The notes under the pieces: model-generated
Seen by the model: only the letters and a program-made list of their open reading frames with translations
What the model was told of the DNA's origin: nothing
Databases searched by the model: none
Assembly (NCBI GenBank): GCA_002633025.1
Contig: NMRB01000107.1
Span: forward strand, 227,771-291,770
Origin: Notospermus geniculatus
Lineage: Eukaryota; Nemertea; Pilidiophora; Heteronemertea; Lineidae
Direction: 5' to 3'
Length of the DNA: 64,000 bases
Translations under genes and position numbers: made by a program
In this document: piece by piece, positions 46,713 to 58,851 of the stretch
Layout: each line of letters starts with the position of its first letter
Position numbering within the stretch: the stretch's first letter is position 1

Positions 46713-46865
46713 NNNNNNNNNNNNNNNNNNNNNNNNNNNNNNNNNNNNNNNNNNNNNNNNNNNNNNNNNNNNNNNNNNNNNNNNNNNNNNNNNNNNNNNN
46801 NNNNNNNNNNNNNNNNNNNNNNNNNNNNNNNNNNNNNNNNNNNNNNNNNNNNNNNNNNNNNNNNN
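46713..46865. other. Assembly gap (Ns)
   Basis: This is a run of 153 N characters. It separates the two copies of the intron-1 duplication. The first base after the gap (46866) pairs with 42370 in the first copy. Confidence 1.
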
Positions 46866-47429
46866 ATATAATCCAAAATCGGCAAAGACGGCCTGAGAAA
46901 TACAGTCATGCAGTCAGTACCGGTACTCACTATTCTAATAATCAACATGGAATAAATCGCTAATTTGCCAACATGACCTCGGAAACGTATTGAGAGTATA
47001 TACTCACTATTGATACTGCTCTTGATGTTTAAAGCACGCAAGCCGATAATCCGATATAGGCCTAACCTCAATATGGAATAGAATAGAAGTTCTTCACATA
47101 TATCCTGTGAGCGCCGGCCACCAGCCAGGCAAACACCACCCAATATCAACAGATCAATATGTTAGACAGAAACATCATGCACCCGTATGAATTTTAGTTC
47201 CAAGTTCTGAATACTGTTCAAATATGACAAATCAAACACATGGTCCAGGTTGCTGAGTGATACAGAATGTGTGATCCAGGGTCCAGCACTTCTTCAAAAC
47301 ACCCTGTCAGCCCCAAACTCTTCAAACGGTTTTAAAGGTCATCATGGCACAGTGTGGAAAGTACATCACTCAGAGCGTTGTCAGGATTTTATTTCTGGCC
47401 ACGTGATTGGGGGGAGAATTTTCTCGAAG

Positions 47430-47945
47430 AATGACTATCTGATTCCACAAAGTGCATCATCTCATCCTAGAGTCGACACAAAATGCCTCATCTGATCCTA
47501 CACTCACTGAGAAATGCCTCATCTGATTCTAGACTAGTTTAGGAATGCCTCATCAGTCATCTGATCCTAGAGTTGCCACAAAATGCCTCATCTGATCCTA
47601 GACTCGCTGAGAAATGCCTCATCTGATCCTAGACTCACTGACAAATGCCTCATCTGAACCTAGACTAGCTTAGGAATGACTCATCTGATAGCAGAATTGC
47701 CACAAAATGCCTCATGTGATCCTGGACTCACTGAGCATTGCCTCATCTGATCCTAGACTCACTGGGAAATGACTCATCTGATCCAAAACTCACTCAGTGA
47801 GCAATGCTTCATCTGATCCTAGACTCTCTGAGAAATGACTCATCATATCCTAGACTCACTGGGGAATGCCTCATCATATCCTAGACTCACTGAGGAATGA
47901 CTCACCTGGACCTAGACACACTGAGGAATGCCTCATCTGGTGCGA
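47430..47945. repeat. ~30-bp minisatellite (copy 2)
   Basis: It has the same unit as 42930-43285, with more units. It corresponds to a variable-number array inside the duplication. Confidence 0.85.
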
Positions 47946-48704
47946 GACAAGCAGAAGCATGCTCAGAGTAGCAAATATTCAAAATTCTACATACACAGGA
48001 CTTAAAACAAACTTACACTCACAGGTCCACAAGAAGCTCAGATGTCTAATGCAGTATTCAGAGATAATCCAATGATATATACCTCTATCCCTCGCTTTGA
48101 ATCGTTCCCTGATGCGTTCTAGTCTAATAAACGAAAATCTCCGTTGATTTTAAGTGGAATTTGAGAAACACTTCACTGACCAATCATGCTGCACCGGGGA
48201 AGGAAAACCACGGAGAGAGAGAGAAACTAAAACACAGCCTCACATGATGGTCTCATCCAAACACCAACGCAGATCTCCGTCCAACAAATAGTTACGATCC
48301 AATTATCCAAATAAGTCTGTTATCAGCGAACGAATTCTACCAGTCTGTAGGTCTAGACTGCCAAAACTTCTGTGAAGTCCGAGCAAAGCCTACACTTGAA
48401 ACGAGGCCAGTCATGATAAACTAATATTAATGGGAAATCAATACAATAGGACATGTATGTACCTCAAGTGAAAAGGCTGTTCCTTTGATTAAACACACCC
48501 GCACTTCAGCAAGATGTGCCGTTCAGTCAATCATTCACACTTGATGAAACTTTCCAATTATCAGCCAATTTGCAGTTCTTAATGACAGATGTGACAGGAC
48601 TGGTCAAGGCACATTCTGGGAGCTGCTTTCTGGATGGTGTTCGTGAGATGGAAAGGATTTAGGCCCCTTTATTTTAGCGTGTAGCCTAAATCACCTCTAG
48701 AGTC

Positions 48705-48930
48705 TTATTGGGCTTGATACAATAGCTGAAGTCGTCCTCCAGAAATTTTGCAAATTTTCGACCCCAAGCGGAGCTGAATCCAGCTCATTATACTTATGGC
48801 AGCTCGACTTGAAAGTGCCAGCTTGAAGAAGACCCCGCTTGGGGTCAAAAATTCGCAAAATTTCTGGAGGATGCTGGTTATTATATCATTATTATGTGTC
48901 GCCTTTTGTGCTCTGGTTTTGGATTGTCTT
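48705..48930. mobile_element. Palindromic insertion present only in duplication copy 2
   Basis: CTCCAGAAATTTTGCAAATTTTCGAC is mirrored by GTCAAAAATTCGCAAAATTTCTGGAG, around a short centre. The flanks repeat GTCTTATTGGGCTTG, suggesting a long target duplication or a deletion in the other copy. Confidence 0.68.
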
Positions 48931-49067
48931 ATTGGGCTTGGTGTCGTTTTTGAAAAGTCTCACACTTAAAAATACCTCTGCTCAGCTTCAGATTAATATT
49001 ATTTGAAACACTGAATCCAAAGGCGAACACAAAATCTGACCCTGCACTCTGGCAAAAGTAGGCGCAT

Positions 49068-51362
49068 CCCTTACCGACATGCAGTACCGTATTTATTGGC
49101 GTACAAAACGCACTGGGATATAAGCCGCACCCCCTGGACGCCATTACCAAATCCATAAATAAAGCGCACTGGTGAATAAGGCGCATCCAGACCATACACC
49201 ATGCACATTGAACTATACATGCACCTTATACTACTGTACATGAATCACACCAACACGCGGTAGTGTCAATTTGAGCATGCCTGAGCACACCATTACACTC
49301 CCTATACAGTTGTCCTGTGCTTATATACAGTCTTGTTCAGCTTTCGTATATTTCTTGGTTCAGTGGGGGTACAGTGTCAAATATTCTAGGATGTTCATCT
49401 CTTTACCAGATGAATGAAATAATTTGTTAATGTTACTCCAAGACAGTTTTGTCTTGGGGCTGAATATACATATTTTTATTATTTGCATATAGGGTGTACT
49501 AGAATAAAAAAATGCTATTTTCCCCTGCACTTGTTCTTTACCCTGATATTGGTATTCCCCAGGGGTATTCCCCTGGCTGTCTGACCCGGATGTTATGACG
49601 TCATTTTCACTACTGTTGGGGGCCATCTCAGCTTTCTTCAACATGAGTTGATAAGATTCATGAATAGCTTGTGAATCATCATGTAAACCATACGATGAGA
49701 TGCCCCCTCACCTGCCAGCCTCGATTTCAAATCAGAAATGGTGGCATGGTCATGATGGTGGCTGACAAAAACGAAAAACATGAGGGATATAAGTTCATTT
49801 TGGGTGGGAATAAGGGACTTTTTTCAACAAATGGAGGGACTAGGGGGCCTAGTATGATTGTGGATGGCATGCAAGGACTGGATTTACAGTTTAAAGTGAG
49901 TGATCAGGTGAACTTTTGACCGTTTTAGCGCCGTGTTGACATTCATGTTGTCAGCATCATCCAACTTGATCACCGTTGTGTCAAGGTTTTGGGACCTCAA
50001 AAAACTTTTTGGAGGGGTGGTGCTTTTGGCCACCCTGATCCTTAAATAAAACGCACCTTCTTATAAGCCGCACCCCCGTTTTTGAGGGCTTCCTGGGGTC
50101 AAAAAGTCGCGCTTTGTACGCCGATAAATACGGTAGTCTACTGCCTGGCAGTAGTATACTGTTTATCTACTTCTTCACAGCTGCATAACTACTGCCGACT
50201 TAAAATGAGAAAATCTGATCTACTGCAACACTACTGCCAAATGGCAGTTAGTTATACAGTAGACTGCTGCCATCTACTGTGATACTACTGTTTCTCTACT
50301 GCTAAGTGGCAGTAGTGATGCAGTTGACTACTGAACATATACTGCCAGTGGCAGTAGTGATGGCAGTAGTGATACATTTGACTACTGCACATCTACTGCC
50401 AGTGGCAGTAGTGATAGAGTAGACTACTGCACATCTACTGCCAACTATCCCATAATAATCACACTCCCACAATGCACCATGGAGCCAAAACATGATGGCA
50501 GACATTTTAAAAGTAGGCAGCTTTTTAAAGTCAAATTCTGAATCAAGGTATATAGTAGAAGGTATTATTGTTGGCATATTCTGAATGTCCAGATCAGCTG
50601 GATTAAAATTAGCCCAAAATCGGATGGGCAGTTGCAAAGAAAAGGCCTGGTAGCCTCGTAGTGCCAGTACCGGTACCGGTATGGTAGGTGTTTTTGTTCA
50701 AATTTTCGGATCCTTGTATATGGGTAGGGATAGGCCTACATGTAGGTAGCCTAGGCCTGGTGGATTCTGATCCACCTATAAGCTTTAACCTGAACCCTAA
50801 TTCTGTTTCCTGGGTTCTATGTTTACAGTGAGGGTTAGAGCCCTAACCCTCCTACATTGTAACGAGAGGTTGCAATGTCAGAATGTAACCAACCTGTACA
50901 TTCTGTAGTCTACATGTACATACTGTACACCCATGCCTGTGCATCATTCACAGCAAGCTGCAAGAGTGGCACTTGACTACTGTAAAGCTACCGCCTGGCA
51001 CTACTGCAAAGCTACTGCCTGGCACTACTGCAAAGCTACTGCCTGGCACTACTGCAAAGCTACTGCCTGGCACTACTGCAAAGCTACTGCTGCTTTGTTC
51101 CATATATGGGCACGGCAGTAGTGAAACAGTATGTTGCAAATAGTAAAATGAACTACTGTTCATCTACTGCTGTTATACTTCAAACACTACTGCTGCATAA
51201 TGACCACTACTGCAGAGTATACTGCTCTGATCTACTGCAAAACTACTGCCGAGTGGGAGTAGTTTTGCAGTAGACAACTGCACCTCTACTGTTTATCTAC
51301 TGCATTTCACTACTGTATCACTACTGTTGTTCTACTGTAAAACTACTGCATGTCGGTAAGGG
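49068..51362. mobile_element. 2.3 kb TIR DNA element with CTACTG arrays, absent from copy 1
   Basis: The ends are inverted repeats CCCTTACCGACATGCAGTA and TACTGCATGTCGGTAAGGG. Flanks read GCAT|element|ATGC against an uninterrupted GCATGC in copy 1 (near 44385), giving a 2-base AT duplication. The right 1.2 kb is packed with CTACTG/CAGTAG words in both orientations, including a 24-bp tandem array at 50980-51090. No transposase frame is recognised. A second element is nested near the left end. Confidence 0.8.
49085..50135. mobile_element. Nested ~1.05 kb TIR element inside the 2.3 kb element
   Basis: It begins TACCGTATTTATTGGCGTAC and ends GTACGCCGATAAATACGGTA, an inverted pair of about 20 bases with subterminal GCGC/CGCAC motifs. 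It sits 17 bases inside the left end of the outer element. The interior has no recognised transposase, so it is probably non-autonomous. Confidence 0.75.
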
Positions 51363-51559
51363 ATGCCGCAACTGAGGAAAGGGTTAACGTTCTTACATTA
51401 CAAGACAATAGCTGAAATGTACGTCTCTGCAGGTTGGCAATAGTAGTGGATACCAGTGTTTGTACAGTAGTTGAGTAAACTGATGACCAATGATCATCAC
51501 CTGTGACAAGTGCCTCGTTTTGCTATAGCGGGTCACAAATATGGCATTAACTCTACAAG

Positions 51560-51735
51560 ACGACTTTAGGCACATTTAATGCACAGTAGGAGGAAACTGG
51601 ACTGCCCGCAGAAAATCTGTGCTATCAGAGAGAGTCGCCTAGTCTCTATCACATGAAGAATGATCCGGTCAGGATTGAACCCAGAACTCAGAGGTGACAG
51701 GCACTGACGTTTCCACTGCACCACTCTGACAACCC
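51560..51735 (-). mobile_element. SINE-B (duplication copy 2)
   Basis: It is the same insertion as 44580-44760, with few substitutions. Confidence 0.82.
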
Positions 51736-52577
51736 CAGCTTCATAAATTCGTGGCATCGATGAGGTGCAAGTCAATTTCCTGGAACTAGCGCCTCATCAA
51801 ATGCCAGGAACAGACCCCTCACCTTCCTGGATCTCACACGCGCACTCATGATGGGAAAACATGGAAAACATACACCAGTGTGACCTGCCCAGTTCATGGG
51901 AAAATTCGCAAAACCTGCTAATGAAATTGACAAATCATTTCTCGTCAATTATTTTATCAGCTGACAGTAAAAAACTTCCACGCCGCCAATTTGACAAATA
52001 ACTTCCTGGTCGTGCAAATCTAACTTGTGAAGTCCCATTTCCTTGAAATCGGGCGACAGATAACTGTATCAAAAGCAAAAAGAAGGGCATCTCTGATAAG
52101 GCAACCGGGACAATGAGTCCGTGTAATAGCACACCCAAGGTGAGTTAAAAACAGAACAGAGCAGGTCAGGTCAATAGAAAAAGAATGCCAATCATGGCAT
52201 GACTACAGGTGGAAAATTCAATTGAAAAGACCCATAAATTTGTATTACATGCACGACATCTATTGAGGTCTGTCTCACGACCAACTGAGCATCAATAACC
52301 AGGTCTGACATCTGGTGAAAAGTTAGTGAACTGGTGATGAAGACTTCCGACTGCTTGTGCATAGGGCAGTGTGCATCGACAATGCATGAATGAGGTTGCA
52401 ATGTGTAACTTGCAAAGCACATTGGATAAGTATTGAATTGAAAAGAGTATGGCTGTGTCATGCCCGTGTCCCCAGTTAGTATGAACAGAATAAATGACAT
52501 GCCTGTCACAGATCAACCAACTGGGGACATCTGAGCCTATCCAAGAGGGGTCATTAATTCCCTGCAAACTACCTGTA

Positions 52578-52847
52578 TACACCGATTTCACAACTCAAAG
52601 CGATCACAGCGCCCCTACTTTGACCAGCCATTTCCGGTGTAATTCCTAGGTGCGAGGTTAGTTTTCAACCTAACCACCAGGAGTGAGGTAACCTCGATCT
52701 AGGAAATATTTACTTCACTCCTGGTGGTGAGCTTGAAAATCAACCTCGCTCCTTGGAATTACACCTGGAGGCGAGGTAAACCGGAAGTGGCCGTTATATA
52801 CTGCTACTAGGGGCGCTGTGATCGCTGCGAGTTGTGAAATCGGTGTA
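52578..52847. mobile_element. Palindromic MITE present only in copy 2
   Basis: The ends TACACCGATTTCACAACTC and its complement near 52829-52847 enclose a largely palindromic 270-base sequence. Copy 1 reads CCTGTACTGACAG at the same place without it, so the site is presence/absence polymorphic with a TA-like target. Confidence 0.8.
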
Positions 52848-53452
52848 TTGACAGTGACATGAATGACAGTGCAGGACGTATGGTGTCATTTGGTAGGGTT
52901 GCAAGTGGGGACGCCCCCATTGCTGGTCGGTCCACAGTTGTGCAAGTGCACCCAAGTCCACAATCTTGCCCTCATACGAATGCATACCAAAACAGCATGT
53001 GACCAGATGAATCCTCACACAGTCTGCATGCTGACACCCCTAGTTGCTGGCATGGCTGGTGGGTCTGTTGTGTGAGCGGCTTCCCACCCAAGTCCAAGAC
53101 TGACCCCTCATACAAATGCACACCAACACAGCATGTGACCATGTAATATGGACCCTCACATGTAGTCTGCTGACACAGGACGATGGATCCTTTCTAAAGC
53201 CTCCCGAAAATTTCCCCCACCCTGTGGGATTTGTTTTCCCTCCCAGAATACATATCATGTTACGATAACCCATCACCATGGGCAGGCAGGCTAAACAAAC
53301 AGTGGAAGTTTGTCCAACAATAGGAAAACCGAGGGAAAACAGATAAATTTGAGGCACAAGATCTAGGACAAGCAAATAGAAAGGACACTATGACATCCTA
53401 TCAGGCCAAGGGCAATGATGACACTGAGCAAAAGGTGGTCAAAGCAATGGCC

Positions 53453-53790
53453 ATGGGGCCCGGGCCATATGCGATTAATCATCCCTGGCTCTTTACGTCT
53501 ATCCGTTGCATAGGACTGAACAAGCCGTGGTGCCTTGTACCTTGTGCCTTTGCAAGGACAAGTAAAAGACCCCATTCAAGTAGCGGGTGATCCACTGTTG
53601 CGATTTTGGTTTGAGACGGGGTTGCGGTCCCTTGCGATCGCCTTATATGGCAATCGGAAGTCCTTATAAGGTAACCGCAAGGGAACGCAACCGCGTCTCA
53701 AGCCAAAATCGCAACAGTGGATCACCCACTTAAGTGAGGAACATGAGTAACTTGAGATGGTCTCTTCCTCAGGGAAAGGACCCCAAACTT
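53453..53790 (+). mobile_element. SINE-A interrupted by a MITE, end of copy 2
   Basis: The SINE body breaks at CCCATTCAAG (53580) and resumes as AAGTGAGGAACATGAG (53732). The intervening 150 bases are a palindromic MITE. Confidence 0.87.
53582..53731. mobile_element. 150-bp palindromic MITE nested in a SINE
   Basis: The arms are CGGGTGATCCACTGTTGCGA and TTTTGGTTTGAGACG, mirrored on the right. AAGT on both sides looks like a 4-base target duplication (53578-53581 and 53732-53735). Confidence 0.83.
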
Positions 53791-54639
53791 GGATTGAACC
53801 AACAACCTCTGCAGTGGCCAGTGTTACACTACACCACTTCGGCATTCCAGCACTGTTACACTGAAAGTTGAAACATTGATACATACATGACCATCTCCGA
53901 CTCCTTCTCTTGGAATTCGAATTCGACATAGTCCCATAAAAATGTCAGGAAATTCCCGTTAAGTATCATCGACCTTTGTATCAATAATCGTCATTTTATG
54001 ATTTTCACATTCCTCTGAAATCAATCCATACCATCTGTCTATTCCACCATATTGTCGATTCGCTATCGTTCAGTTACTCCATATTTGTATATTCCTCATG
54101 TATGATCCATTATTTCTCAACAGTTCTCATCAAAAACAGAATTTTCCTGAAAAATCTGAAAACAGAATCCTCCAGCAGCTGACCTTCACGACAACCAACA
54201 ATGTTTATGAAGTCATAGAGATGTTTTACAATCAGAGAAATAAACTAGGCCTAGGCCTAAACTGCACCTTCATCATGTAGGCCTACCAGTAGCCTTCCTA
54301 TCAACACACAGGTCCATTTTCATGATTTACAGTTGTATATGAAAACAAAGCCTAACATGTAGGCCAAGTGCTTCATGAAACATAATGACCTAATAGATGT
54401 ACTTTCCCTAACCAGGAAACGGCCTACAGAAATGTTATGAGATGGGAGTCTAAAGTAGAGACCTACACGTTTCCTGATGACCCAAGATCGTCATGATCAT
54501 CTGGAAGTTTGACGTCCTGTTGGGTAATACAAGAAAACATGAGACAGTGGTCATCCAGAAACACTTCACAAAGATCTAATTTTGGCTCCTGACAGCTCGT
54601 CTTATGTCATTGACTAAATGACAGCAGAATTCAGAGGCT

Positions 54640-55035
54640 GCTATCCATAGGCCTACTGACAGTATGATGAATATGAAGTTGGCCATCCACGAGCCAAGGT
54701 CTGCTGACAGCAAGCAGGATCCATCGGCCTACTGACAGCATGCAGAATATAAGTTGTATCGGGCCTAGAGTAACCCTAATTAGGGTTATTAACCCTAGCC
54801 TAACCCTAGGTTTTGCTGTCTCGCGTCAGGTCCCTGTGTGCAGAATATGAAGTCGTATCAGCCTGGTCCTACTGACAGCATGCAGAATATGAAGTTGTAT
54901 GGACATTGGCTATCCATAGGCCTAGGGCAACAGACAGTACACAGGATGCTGAGGTCCACTCACTGAGGACGCAGAATATGAAGTCATATCCATGGACCTA
55001 GGCCTACTGACATCAGGCAGAATATGAAGTTGACT
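54640..55035. repeat. Degenerate GCAGAATATGAAGT repeat
   Basis: The words CTACTGACAGCATGCAGAAT and ATGAAGTTGTAT recur irregularly about six times. A short TAACCCTAA stretch lies inside. Confidence 0.75.
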
Positions 55036-56214
55036 GTCCACACACGCCTACTTCATGCCCAACCACACAAGAATGAGAGAGGGTCAAATGGAGGGTTCTC
55101 TGCCAGCGAATTCAGCATTGTAGGCCTAAAGAACATTTTCTGGGGATTTGGAACAATTGCCTATGTTACGAAGTTAGTAATTTAAAATCCTACATTTATG
55201 GGCCTTTATTCAATGAGATGAAGTCCACAGAATTACAGGCAACTTTAATTAGCCTACACTAATACTGTGTATGAGCCACCACAGAGAAATGTACACAGCC
55301 TAGTCTCTAATATCTTTCCCTGTAGAAAATGCACACAATGCTCCAATGTACAACTAATTAGGTCTAACATGTCTATGCATTGTGAATACAGCTACACTGA
55401 GAGTGGAACACTCCACACCGACAATTACAGTGAAAATACCTTATGATAATAAAATAACACAGAAGCAATCCTCAATAAACCCTAATATAAAGATCTGATG
55501 TCGCAGAGTTGAGATCAGGAAACGCCAATCCAGAACTTCAGAAACGACGTAAGACCAGCAGCACTGTCAAACGACCAAAAAGTCTTTGGGCCTCATAGGC
55601 ATTCAGGATGAATTTCACTTAATTAGCCTTTGTATGAGCACCCAAAGGAACAGAAGAGTGAAAAGCAGAGGATATTTCGAATCATTCCCGCATCCTATTC
55701 ACAACACAAAGAGTTTGAAGTTTGTCAGAATAGTCCAATGATGTCCAATATTACTGCTGTCTCCTTATTCATTAGAAACGTGTAAGTACAGTATAGCTGA
55801 TGCACTGAGCATCCCACACACATAAGATAACAGCTGGCTCCCTACATTGTACACATGACTCATGCAGGCGCACAATAATACAGTTGCTTTCATATGTTTT
55901 CTAGGTCAAAGGAGCTCTCCAACACAAAGGATCAAGGTATTGGATCGCTTGTATTGGAGAGTGAGCTGGCTGTCGTTTGACAGCGGCAGAATAACAAAGA
56001 TAAGAGGACAATACAATGAAAGAGATGACATCACTTGTTCCAGCTGAATGGGAATTAAGAGTGGTTTTTCTAGTTCTGTGTGGGGCAGACACAGGAAAGG
56101 GGGTGCCGAGGGGGTGGTGGGTAGCTAACAGGATCTGGTTCACAGCCCAGGGAAGGAAGTCCTCCCGAAAGAACCAAATCTCTCCTGCTTCACCTTTCTT
56201 CAGATAATGCCACG

Positions 56215-56458
56215 TAGACGATTCTCAAATTTGCAGATCTGTGCATTTCTGCCGAAATCTCAACAGAACCTCGATATGAAACCAGCTGATGTGACACCAT
56301 CCATGATTCAGCAATGGTCGAGTCTGATGCAACGTCTTCAATGTCACTGTCATGGGGTTGTCTGCGTTACATCATTCAGTTTCAGACCGAAGTTGTGGTT
56401 GAGATTTCGGCGGAAGTGCACAGATCTTTGTCGTTTACGTCAATTTGAGAACGGTCTA
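56215..56458. mobile_element. ~245-bp palindromic MITE, copy 3
   Basis: TAGACGATTCTCAAATTTG to TTGAGAACGGTCTA. It differs from copy 2 by scattered substitutions. A spurious open frame reading SMIQQWSSLMQRL recurs in these copies and is not a gene. Confidence 0.85.
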
Positions 56459-56559
56459 TGACCCTGCCTGAAACACTCTCAAGGCCTGACTAGGCCCTCT
56501 CCCTCTGGCCTTAGCCGTCATACTTATTTACACGGCTAACCCTATTTGGTTTGCTGGAG

Positions 56560-56740
56560 GGATGGTGTACATGACATGGTACTATCCACCTGTGTTGGGT
56601 CTTTTACTTGCCCTGGCACAGACACTCCGGTACAAGGGACCACGGCTTTTAGTCCCATCCGACGGACCCTAATTTGTTCACAGCTACATGTATTTTAGTA
56701 CGCGGTCCCAGACGCAGGATCGAACCCATGTACTGAACCT
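56560..56740 (-). mobile_element. SINE-C
   Basis: Complement of the same family: TGGGTCTTTTACTTGCCCTG, ACGGCTTTTAGTCCCATCCG and a head with CAGGATCGAACCCATG. Confidence 0.72.
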
Positions 56741-57296
56741 ATTAAACGATTTTGCGTCAAGCTTGATGACTACTTCGCAGGCCAGGATACAGGACGCATC
56801 TGGAAGCCATAGGGTTAACTTGCAGCCGATCTTTCTGGACAAGCACCAGGAACAAAATCCAAGCACGAAATTTACATTAAAGCAATGATCCTCTCTGTAA
56901 CAACTGGGTTATATTGGTACGGGGTAAACTATGTCTACATGGAGCGATTACTTGTAATTACGGCTGTTCATAAGCCACATAGTGGTGTACCGACAAGAGA
57001 ATGGAAGCCATATTATATTATTACAAATCGTGATTGGCAAATGCTGATGTTGACCCACTGAGTTCTGAACCAACCAGATGGCCTTGCATTCTCTCAACGA
57101 TGAGCTACAAGCAGCGACTTGGAATGTGACGACCCATCCTCCCACCGCAGGGGTTTTCACCTTGTTACTCTTCATCCACTCACACGAAGGAACAAGACCA
57201 AAGCCCTGCTGTGGGAGAATGGTGTAGACTGCAGAAGGACAAGCGCCATGATGAAATTAAAATCTATAGTACATGTAATTGAATCCAGCATCAACA

Positions 57297-57562
57297 TGCA
57301 ACCAGTCGAGTGGTTATCACATCTAAAGCAAGCAGCACAGCAGGTCCCTGGTTCGAATCCCAGGTCATATCAGATATCATCCCTGGCTCTTCAGTATGTC
57401 TCATGAGACAGTAAGTCTTGGTACCTTGTGTCTTTGCAAGGGCAAGTAAAAGACTCCATCCAAGTGAGGAACATGAGTACCGGTAGCTTGAGATGACCTC
57501 TTCCAAACTTGGCAGGGCATATAATGCAATGGCCTCTGCCCTGATGGAAAAATCCAAGTACA
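57297..57562 (+). mobile_element. SINE-A, near full length
   Basis: Head GTCGAGTGGTTATCAC, box B GGTTCGAATCCCAGG, the conserved body and tail GATGGAAAAATCCAAGTACA. Confidence 0.9.
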
Positions 57563-58429
57563 ATACAGTACTGGCGGTACACGTCACAATAATTCAAATT
57601 GGATGGACCAACAAACGCCCTGCTGTACCTCACGTGCCATACGGTCTTTGATTTAGTGTCCCTGATGCTGGTCTGATAGCCAATCACTGTATTTACCACC
57701 TTGATTAGGTGACGGGAAGACAGGATTTATCAACCTCCCGTCTTTTGCTGAAATGTACGACTGCGTTCACAGAACTAAGGATGACAGGAATGTGATCAGC
57801 ATGGAACAGATAGATAGGTTCACTTGTTCGCATGTTGTTCTGTAGCTTCTCATCCAGAATAGACCTGAAGTGGCTAAAAATATGCTAAGTTTTTCTGGTG
57901 CTGTATGATATGAGGCTTGGAAGCAAGGAATATCTTAAATACCGTGGCAGGATGCCAGGACGAATCTTTTAAAACGGCTGGTGGTCTGTAGGTTCCCGAG
58001 ATAGCAAACCGTTTTGAACATAAACTCCTCTCTCTATAGGGAGATTTTTCCTGCCTCTTCATCTCTCAAGAATTTTATACTCTTGGAATGGCCACAGTTC
58101 TTCTTTTCATGCTGCTGTTTTGTCGGAAAAGAATCATTGTGGTCGCTTCCTGAATCAGCAAGCATCCTTGGCTGCTCCTTTACGGTCTGTCCGTTCGTTA
58201 GTATGATGGGTTCGTTTAACATGCCTTATCTCTGAGCAACAGCTAACAGTCACCTCACGATGTACGCTTTGATGCTTCTGAATGAGGCAACTTCTACAGG
58301 AGACTGACCAAGTGGGTGTCAGGTCGCAGGTTATTGCTGGATTTGATGGCAAGACTTTGATTTCATTGTGGCGGGTGTCATTGTGGCGGCCAGATATCCT
58401 TCAGGGATAAGTTCTCGGTCTACACAATA

Positions 58430-58565
58430 GGGAGTTTGAGATCAGCAACTTATCACGGATCCTTATACATACGGATCGAAATGTACACAAAATTTGTCCT
58501 CGTACAGAAATCTATCCGTATACGTATAAGGATCCGTGATAGTCTCTGATCTCAAACTCCCTAAT
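58430..58565. mobile_element. Hairpin MITE with TAGGGAGTTTGAGATCAG ends
   Basis: TAGGGAGTTTGAGATCAG and CTGATCTCAAACTCCCTA enclose inverted ATCACGGATCCTTATA arms and an AT-rich centre. The total is about 135 bases. Confidence 0.8.
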
Positions 58566-58619
58566 CACAGTGCACATGAGACCTGATTTCGTCAGATGAC
58601 CCATTTTGAGGAAGTTGAA

Positions 58620-58710
58620 ATGTACTTTGTAACAAATAAACAGTAGTATCTGACAGCCCTTGTTGATCATTCAGCGACATCCGACAGGTTTTCCTAGACT
58701 GCCTCATGAA
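58620..58710. mobile_element. TIR element with GAGGCAGTCTAG ends, partial
   Basis: It contains GACAGCCCTTGTTGATCATT and ends TTTCCTAGACTGCCTCATG. The other half is missing. Confidence 0.7.
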
Positions 58711-58851
58711 TGTCCAAACCCAGGCAGGTATCATAATTGAAGAAATTCAGCTTTGCCAATGAAATTTTCATGACCCCTTCCCCTTTCTGACACATTTACG
58801 TGGAAACTGACAGGTTCTCCATTAAGTCTTTCTAAAACATTAATGAAATAG

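Larger units (their letters stand above)
46866..53530. repeat. Direct duplication, copy 2 (pairs with 42370-46380)
   Basis: This is the second copy, longer because of insertions absent from copy 1: a palindromic stretch at about 48710-48925, a 2.3 kb TIR element at 49068-51362 and a MITE at 52578-52847. Both copies end within the same SINE. The order of shared segments is the same in both. Confidence 0.92.

Noticed and set aside
54770-54830. TAACCCTAA words resembling telomere repeat
   Set aside because: There are only a few irregular copies within a degenerate repeat, far from any regular TTAGGG array.
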